The translations under genes and the position numbers were made by a program. This document shows positions 58,801 to 64,000 of a stretch of DNA of 64,000 nucleotides, piece after piece (position 1 is the first letter of the stretch; the number at the start of each line of letters is the position of its first letter). The stretch lies in NCBI GenBank assembly GCA_905221605.1, contig CAJNDS010002154.1, positions 246,001 to 310,000 on the forward strand, in the 5' to 3' direction. The notes under the pieces were generated by a model, which worked only from the letters and a program-made list of their open reading frames with translations, made no database searches and was not told the origin of the DNA. Source of the stretch: Symbiodinium natans. Its lineage: Eukaryota; Sar; Dinophyceae; Suessiales; Symbiodiniaceae.

Positions 58801-59924
58801 CTGTTAGTCCTGCACACACTTTTAAGCTGCAGTACTGTACCTTCGGCTTGTGGCCTCAACATTCATTAATTACTTCGGACTTCGGAGACCCTGCTCCCGC
58901 AAAGTCTCTTCGCGAGGCGTCGAGTGCAGCACTCGGCGAACAAAGAAAAAACGCCCGCCTTTCATACGGCCGTACAGATACAGATGTGACTCGACCGTCA
59001 TCACGTGGATGAGCGCGTCAAACTGCGGGCAATATCCTCGGAGCAACGCCCCTCCCCCCCCCCCCCCCCCCCCCCCCGGATCAGCTGCATGTCGTGAAAA
59101 AAATGAAAAAACACTTTGGGCGACTTCTGCTCTGAGGCTCCGATCAATCGTCGGGCCCGGCTGGTCTCCTCGACCATGTCAATGCCTGGACTGACATTGG
59201 AGCCGCTTGGCACTGCTTGGCACGTGCATCCACAAATCTGGGGACCGAAGATGGTCCTATGCCTACGCCATGCTCTCAGCCACCACGCCACCACCATCAC
59301 CACTACAACAGTGTCTTCCTGCATTCTAGCGGCCCAGCACACGAACTTCCCCAGCTGATGGGGTCAGAATTCCTTGCGACGTTCAGCCATGAATGGTGTG
59401 GGCTTGATGTAGCCATGCTCAAGCTTGAAATCGGACTTTTCATGCTCATGCGGGGTGATGCCAAGCGCTGACAAACTCAGCACCTTCCGTGCTTCCTCGC
59501 CATGGTGCCTAGGCGTGGGTCACCCTACCAGTCAGACCCTCGCGAGCCTGACATGAGCTTGAAGGAGGTCGTCTTCCCTGCACCATTGACGCCCAGCAGG
59601 CCGAAGACCATTCCCTGCCCAATTGCGAACAGCTACTATCGCAAAATATTGCAAACTGAGATCAAAGCACTGCAACGACGTGAACTGCCTCACCTGATCT
59701 GCGGCCCATGTGACGCCTCGCACAGCATGGGTGACCTGCGCAAAACATTGGACGGACAAGCTGCGGCAGCAGGCTGCGGGCTTCACATAAAACTTGTAAT
59801 GGATCAATGGTTGTGTGCAGAGTACGGGGGCGCCCCGTCCATTCCCGGAGACCCGGGCACAACAACGCGCCTTCGAGCTCAGAAGCGACCCATAGGCTTT
59901 GCGAAGGCCATTGACATACATAAC
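54633..59924 (-). CDS. ABCA-type ABC transporter (nucleotide-binding domain and C-terminus)
   Basis: ABCA transporters move lipids and other hydrophobic substrates across membranes using ATP. Exons 5' to 3': 59890-59924 (NGLRKAYG), 59694-59735 ([14 protein letters not shown]), 59548-59614 (Walker [20 protein letters not shown]), about 59141-59215 ([13 protein letters not shown]), 58959-59036 (Q-loop, [20 protein letters not shown]), about 58600-58690 ([11 protein letters not shown]), 58367-58444 ([20 protein letters not shown], Walker B DEPSTG), 57990-58033 ([15 protein letters not shown]), 57773-57838 (H-loop, [14 protein letters not shown]), 57642-57687 ([16 protein letters not shown]), 57521-57562 ([14 protein letters not shown]), 57308-57372 ([15 protein letters not shown]), 55341-55395 ([19 protein letters not shown]) and 54633-54982 ([17 protein letters not shown]). 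The frame is continuous across nearly all junctions. The transmembrane part should lie upstream (above 60 kb). Confidence 0.85.
55396..57307 (-). other. Intronic stretch of the ABCA-like gene, possible extra exons
   Basis: A candidate near 56875-56985 reads [20 protein letters not shown] and onward. It is in the right place for the linker after the nucleotide-binding domain, but splice sites are unconfirmed. The region also has the compound trinucleotide repeat and a GA-rich stretch (56005-56055). Confidence 0.35.
55838..55897 (+). repeat. Compound (GCT)13(GCC)7 microsatellite
   Basis: GCT units 55838-55876 pass directly into GCC units 55877-55897. It lies in an intron of the ABCA-like gene (between the exons at 55395 and 57308). 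Confidence 0.95.
57773..58033 (-). CDS. ABCA D-loop and H-loop exons
   Basis: 57990-58033 ([14 protein letters not shown]) and 57773-57838 ([20 protein letters not shown]) are separated by a 151-bp GC-AG intron. The switch histidine is present. Confidence 0.88.
58367..58444 (-). CDS. ABCA signature/Walker B exon
   Basis: [20 protein letters not shown] then LDEPSTG, between CCCAG|G and a GC donor (CACAG|GCCC). It joins exactly to 58033 to give S-T-G-M-D-P. Catalytic Glu of DEPS is present. The 'LSGG' part lies in an exon I could not place. Confidence 0.9.
58959..59036 (-). CDS. ABCA Q-loop exon
   Basis: [20 protein letters not shown] then YGRMK. The acceptor is CGAG|G and the donor GC. The upstream intron is only 104 bp (59037-59140) with a GA donor, and contains the C24 tract. 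Confidence 0.88.
59054..59077 (+). repeat. Poly-C (24) inside a 104-bp intron
   Basis: The longest homopolymer in the window. On the gene strand it is poly-G, beginning 17 bases before the AG acceptor of the intron 59037-59140. Confidence 0.97.
59548..59614 (-). CDS. ABCA Walker A exon
   Basis: [20 protein letters not shown] then MSG, between GGCAG|G and a GC donor. The P-loop lysine and threonines are intact. Confidence 0.9.
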
Positions 59925-59999
59925 CTGCAGGGGCAAAGAAAAAGTGCGGAAGTCTCACCAGGCGTGCTCAGGCCTTGCACCCATTACGCCCACAAGAAT

Positions 60000-61430
60000 G
60001 CCAGGACATTGCCTGCTTGCGTGGATCCACAGAAGCGACCCGCTCCTTTTCGGCTCGAACGTCTTCATCCTCCCAGGTGTTACCATGCGGCCACTGTGGC
60101 CAGTCTACTTTCCTCTTTCCCGTGGCGATTACTGCGACACCCGCGCGGCGCTGGCCTCCAGAGTCAGCATCTCCGGCGGGACGGGCGTTTGCACTGTGAA
60201 CTTCCGTGCTATGCGAGGACTCTGAGAAAGGTCCTCAATGAGCATCCCATATGCCAGAGTCGTGGGAGGACAGGATCAGTAATTAGCTTTGAGCCCCATC
60301 TGCCCCCACAGCCAAACAAACGACAACATGCCTGATGTGCGGCAAGCCCAAATGCAGGCAATGACACATATTAAACAGAGAAAGACCGCTCCGGAACTAT
60401 CAGTGCCACAGGATTAGCACGCACATTGTCCTCCAACACGATGGCAAGCAATGGGAGGACGATACACCTTGCCGAGGCTGCTGCCAATTAGTCTGAAAAG
60501 CATCAAACCCAGTATGCCAGCGACCACTCACCCGTCTGGCAGGCTGATGAATCGTCATGACAGTGCGATGACGAAAAGCAGCTCTTCTAGCTTCCGCAAG
60601 CCACGGTCTGCTCAACCACAGTACCATCCTCTAAACAAAGGTCAGCAATGGGACAGGAAAAAACAATCAAATTCAAATGAATGGTCTCCAGGGCACAAGG
60701 CTGCCAAGCGGGTAAGGGTGCCATTCATGGTGGGCAATTTGACCATCATCCTGGGTGTGCTGTAGACTTAGTCACTTCATGCGCCAAAAGTCAGCATAAT
60801 GTATTCGGCCGAGCAGCTCAATCAAGGGCCCGATGTCACCACCAATCCCCAGGTCACAAGGGACCTCTCGCTGGCCACTTTTTACTCCTGGACTCCTTGC
60901 TCAAAGCCCCAAGAATTTATGCCAGGCCTTCACTTCCAGCGGCCCGAGGGGCACTTGTGGCAACTTGAAGTCCCCCAAGTCCACGGCAAACTTCGCCCTT
61001 AACTGATCACGAATAGCTACAACTTGGTACTGCAAATCAATGCTAGGCCTGTCCGAGAAATTCTCACAATTCCGCTAGAGAAGCCTAAAGGGCGAGCCGC
61101 TCGGCCCGTCGTATTTATCCTTGTGCCACCCTGTCGAAGCTTCGCATGCTTCGCCCTGCATCTCTCAGGTGCTTCGTGCTAAGATCCTGCTAAGCTCTCA
61201 GGCATTGCTCTGCTGACGGAGAGTGCCGCTTTGAGCAATCGGCAGAAGCCGAACTGCTCGGGTCAACATGCGTAGCTGGTATTCATGGCCATTTATCATG
61301 AACGACTGTACAGGTCTCATCGAGCTGCGAGAGTATATCTGCTCTGCTGTTGGGCATCGTGCCAGCCTTGCACCACGCAGCCCACCGTGTACGCCGAAAG
61401 CCGAGGGAATGGGTATGGTGAGCCGGTGTG
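60000..61430 (-). other. Possible upstream exons of the ABCA-like gene
   Basis: The minus frame near 60380-60450 reads VLPLLAIVLEDNVRANPVAL, hydrophobic then charged, and could be part of the membrane domain. Nothing here is firmly identified. Confidence 0.3.
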
Positions 61431-61453
61431 CTATGTCAGGCGTCTAGCGTTCG

Positions 61454-61470
61454 CCCCCCCCCCCCCCCCC
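61454..61470 (+). repeat. Poly-C (17)
   Basis: Homopolymer of 17 C. Confidence 0.95.
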
Positions 61471-61544
61471 ATGGTATGGTCCGGTAGGGGGGCGGGGACT
61501 CTGCAAGTCTTAAAGGCCCGTTGAGGACTTAAAGACTCATGGCC

Positions 61545-61615
61545 CTCAAACCCCAAGCCCTGAAACCTAAGCCCCTGAACCCTGCAGTACCAGAAGCCCG
61601 AAACCCTAACCCCTA
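61545..61615 (+). repeat. Degenerate telomere-like block (CCCTAAA-type)
   Basis: Imperfect repeats of the type AACCC(T/C)AAG, CCCTGAAACCTAAG and GAAACCCTAACCCC. Related to the CCCTAAA telomere unit but heavily mutated. Confidence 0.55.
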
Positions 61616-61649
61616 CAACTGCTTCATAGCCACTCCATGGGGGGTGCGA

Positions 61650-63410
61650 GGGGAGTAATTACGTAGATCATCCCCTTCTTTTTGAGTTCAGATAGATTTC
61701 CATCCCTCCCCTCCCGTGTGGAACATGTTGTGCCTGCCGCTTGACCTTCCTCCTCAGCCTGTGTTTTTGGTTCATGGAGGTGGGGGGGGATACCATGGAA
61801 GGTAGTCCAGGGCCCAAGACCATATATTGTATGTGTATGTCCTGCGTTCGGGTCTGTCTGAAGTCTATGTTGCCATGATCTACGACATGTAGGAAGCTGA
61901 TGCGCTGTACAAGTACCCACATCGCCTCATGCGCCTCCCCCCCCCCCACCCCCATCAGCTTGCCGCACCTGCACTACTACACTTCCACCAAGCTGGTCCG
62001 CAGCTGGTCCAGCCGGGTAGCCTGTCCTTCCATCTTGCAGTCATCACCCTTTGGATTGAGGCTGCATTCTCGCGTTTCTCGCGTGCACGTGACGCTCGTG
62101 CTGCCAACGATAGGCAGTTCATGAAAACGCTGCCCTTGCCCGCTTCAGTACCATGAGTTGGCGCAGGACGAACGGACGAACTATCTGTAACTATCTGGGC
62201 GGAATTGCTGCCACGCCACGGCATCAGGTCGGCGAAATTTACAGGGCCAAAGACAGGGCCGATGGTGCACTTGCCCAATCCCTGAGCACAACGAGGCGAA
62301 ATCGCATGTGTTTTTAAGGGCTCAGTGAATGAGTTGGAACATACGTTACCATTTACCAATTGCCGTTGCTGCTACAAGCAGGATTCGCGCGCGCCCTGGA
62401 TAAGGCGGGTACACTGCAACTGGTGAGTCTACATCATGCCACAACACGCAGTACATAAGCTGCCAGAAAGCTTAGGGCGCGACTGTCAAAGGCGGAAGGA
62501 ACCTCGGATCAACAGCTACCTGCATGCCACTCGCACCATAATTGTCGCAAACTCCGTGGTATGCCGCCATATGACTCTAAATGGCTCAGATATGAAAGAT
62601 GTTCGACCGCATGTCTGTCGTTTGCATGTCTGCTGAAGTATAGTGTTCTCGGCATGTGCTATCGCATGGGCTGGATATGAAAGCTGGATACTTCCGCCTC
62701 ATGAGCAAATGCTTGCCGAGGTTCTTGTCCCCATTCTGACGAAGAGCGGGCGACCTGGCTATGGCCTTCAGCTGGGCGTTCAGCCTGACAGAGGGCCAAT
62801 ATGGCAACATGGGCCAATAGTTCAATCCTGTCCTATTGCACTGAACTGCCGCACCCAGAAAGCCCGGGACCCGCGAGGCATGAATGAGGCTGCCTGTCCA
62901 GAAGCTCAATCACAGCTTTCGCCCGGCCTCTCCCCCAATACATCCGCATGTGTCGCAAGGAGAGACCCAAAGGCTGCAATTGAAGTCTGGTCGATGCTCG
63001 CACATCTCCTGCTTCTATGCGCGTGTGCGCATACTCCCACACACAGAGCCACAAAGACGGAAAGGGAGAGAGCGAGAACCAAAATAGTTGCCTGCCACTA
63101 AATACATTCTGGCTCCATCACACTTACTCAGGCCCATCACATAATCATTATTGCACGGAATCTCTACATTCCAGCCTGTCACATACTCCTCCAACAACAA
63201 GTTGCACCCCATAATATCAAGCCGGGAAGCAGCGCGGCCGTCCATTTTTCTTCTTGGTCCTGCGTGCGCAGAGCTTGTTTCCACTGATGGAGCTTATGAG
63301 AATATGAGCGGGGCCTTGTTAGGCCTTGTTCTCCCACCTTCTGCTTTCTGCTCGTTGGACATCTCAGGATTGCTTATCCACTCGGATCGGTCGTGTCGGG
63401 AACACGAATC
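61650..63410 (-). other. Unassigned, a few coding-like stretches
   Basis: Minus-strand open stretches read KCTIGPVFGPVNFADLMPWR (about 62200-62290), SIQRVMTARWKDRLPGW (about 61990-62060) and NLLLEEYVTGWNVEIPCNND (about 63140-63220). They look protein-like but match nothing I recognise. They could be 5' exons of the ABCA-like gene. Confidence 0.3.
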
Positions 63411-63424
63411 GAAACCGGGATGGA

Positions 63425-63530
63425 CCGAGTCAAAAAACGATAAAGACCGAGTCAGAAAACCGGCCGGCGTGAGTCAGAAAACGGCATGGGGCACGAGTCA
63501 GAAAGCAGGACGGCGACTCAGAAAACGACT
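63425..63530 (+). repeat. Degenerate GAGTCAGAAAAC tandem array
   Basis: Five irregularly spaced copies of (GA/CGA)GTCAGAAA(A)CG, the first as GAGTCAAAAAACG. Confidence 0.7.
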
Positions 63531-63870
63531 GGAAATCAAGAATACAGCCAAATGGCCTAGGCCATTCAACCTCAAAATCCTCAATCTGGCCTCCCCCCAA
63601 TGGCATATTCATCTTTAGCTCGTGCATGTTCCATGAAGACTTGCATGTAAAACATAGAAATCCCTCCAAATCCGTCATACGAGCACCGTGGTTGCAAATG
63701 GAAGGGGTGGGTTAACCCGCTTTGAGAGAGGACTTGTCTGGTGCAATGAAGAGAACTTGCAGCAAAAAAGTACGAATCCTTTCCAAACCCGTCATGCGAG
63801 CATTGTGTGCGCAAATGATGCCGGCCGTCGGTTCCCCTCTCACACACACACAATCGTTTCCCCCGTCTCT

Positions 63871-63950
63871 CCCCTAAACCCTAGACCTTAAACCCTTAAA
63901 CCTAACCCCAGCCTTAAACCCTAACCCCTAACCGGCTAAACCCTAACCCC
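63871..63950 (+). repeat. Degenerate telomeric repeat array (CCCTAAA)n
   Basis: About ten units of CCCTAAA/CCTTAAA/CCCTAACC, the complement of the TTTAGGG unit used by plants and dinoflagellates. The C-rich strand is on the plus strand, which is the orientation expected at a left chromosome end, not at the right edge of this window. It is therefore probably interstitial or at a rearranged or inverted junction. Confidence 0.75.
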
Positions 63951-64000
63951 AACCCCGCCAACCACACCCCGACACACCACGGGGGGGGCCCTTGGGGGGG

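Noticed and set aside
60500-60600. ABCG-like motif (HRTVMTIHQPA, minus strand)
   Set aside because: The short match resembles the ABCG 'TIHQPS' segment but has no Walker A, signature or other ABCG exon nearby. Likely chance.
1-64000. Dinoflagellate spliced-leader relics, tRNA, rRNA, CRISPR arrays, bacterial promoters
   Set aside because: I looked for the leader core (TTTTGGCTCAAG and its complement), clover-leaf anchors and regularly spaced repeats and saw none. Reading by eye cannot fully exclude tRNAs.

Overview
The window looks like nuclear DNA of a dinoflagellate, most likely a Symbiodiniaceae-type alga. This is inferred from gene structure, not from a search. Protein-coding signal is broken into exons of about 35-100 bp separated by longer introns. 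Almost every acceptor reads AG|G. Most donors I could place by reading-frame continuity are GC rather than GT, and a few are GA, a pattern known from dinoflagellates. Other fitting traits are genes running in one direction, many long poly-G/poly-C tracts, and degenerate TTTAGGG-type telomeric arrays. I saw no bacterial-style operons, promoters, tRNAs, rRNAs, CRISPR arrays or spliced-leader sequence.

Layout. 1-2144 (+): a spliced ISXO2-like DDE transposase with an unusual lysine-rich insert; its intron carries a 27-bp direct repeat. 2331-2912: a 19-bp tandem array, then a 331-bp element with 22-bp terminal inverted repeats flanked by TTAA. About 4.1-21.8 kb (-): many micro-exons encoding heptad-rich coiled coil, probably one very large gene or a run of genes, with at least one duplicated exon. 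About 25-29.5 kb (-): convincing but unidentified exons. 30.0-31.4 kb (-): an uninterrupted NYN/PIN-like nuclease-fold gene. About 32-37.5 kb (-): a pentatricopeptide-repeat gene, interrupted by an island of different composition at 35.5-36.9 kb. About 39.5-48.8 kb (-): a TBCK-like gene (pseudokinase, Rab-GAP TBC domain, rhodanese domain) reassembled from at least 15 exons. About 50.7-52.3 kb (-): unidentified exons, one with a membrane segment. About 54.6-59.9 kb (-): the nucleotide-binding half and C-terminus of an ABCA-type ABC transporter. The last 2.5 kb contains two degenerate telomere-like blocks.

Every cellular gene I can identify is on the minus strand, from about 4 kb to at least 60 kb, which fits a unidirectional dinoflagellate gene array. 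Only the transposase is on the plus strand. Only two long open frames exist in 64 kb (the second transposase exon and the NYN gene). Nothing suggests the genes form one pathway. They are housekeeping or regulatory types: membrane traffic (TBCK), organellar RNA metabolism (PPR, perhaps NYN), lipid or solute export (ABCA) and a cytoskeletal-type coiled coil. Exon edges given to the base were chosen by frame continuity across the splice plus a GT/GC/GA donor and an AG acceptor; those marked 'about' are approximate.
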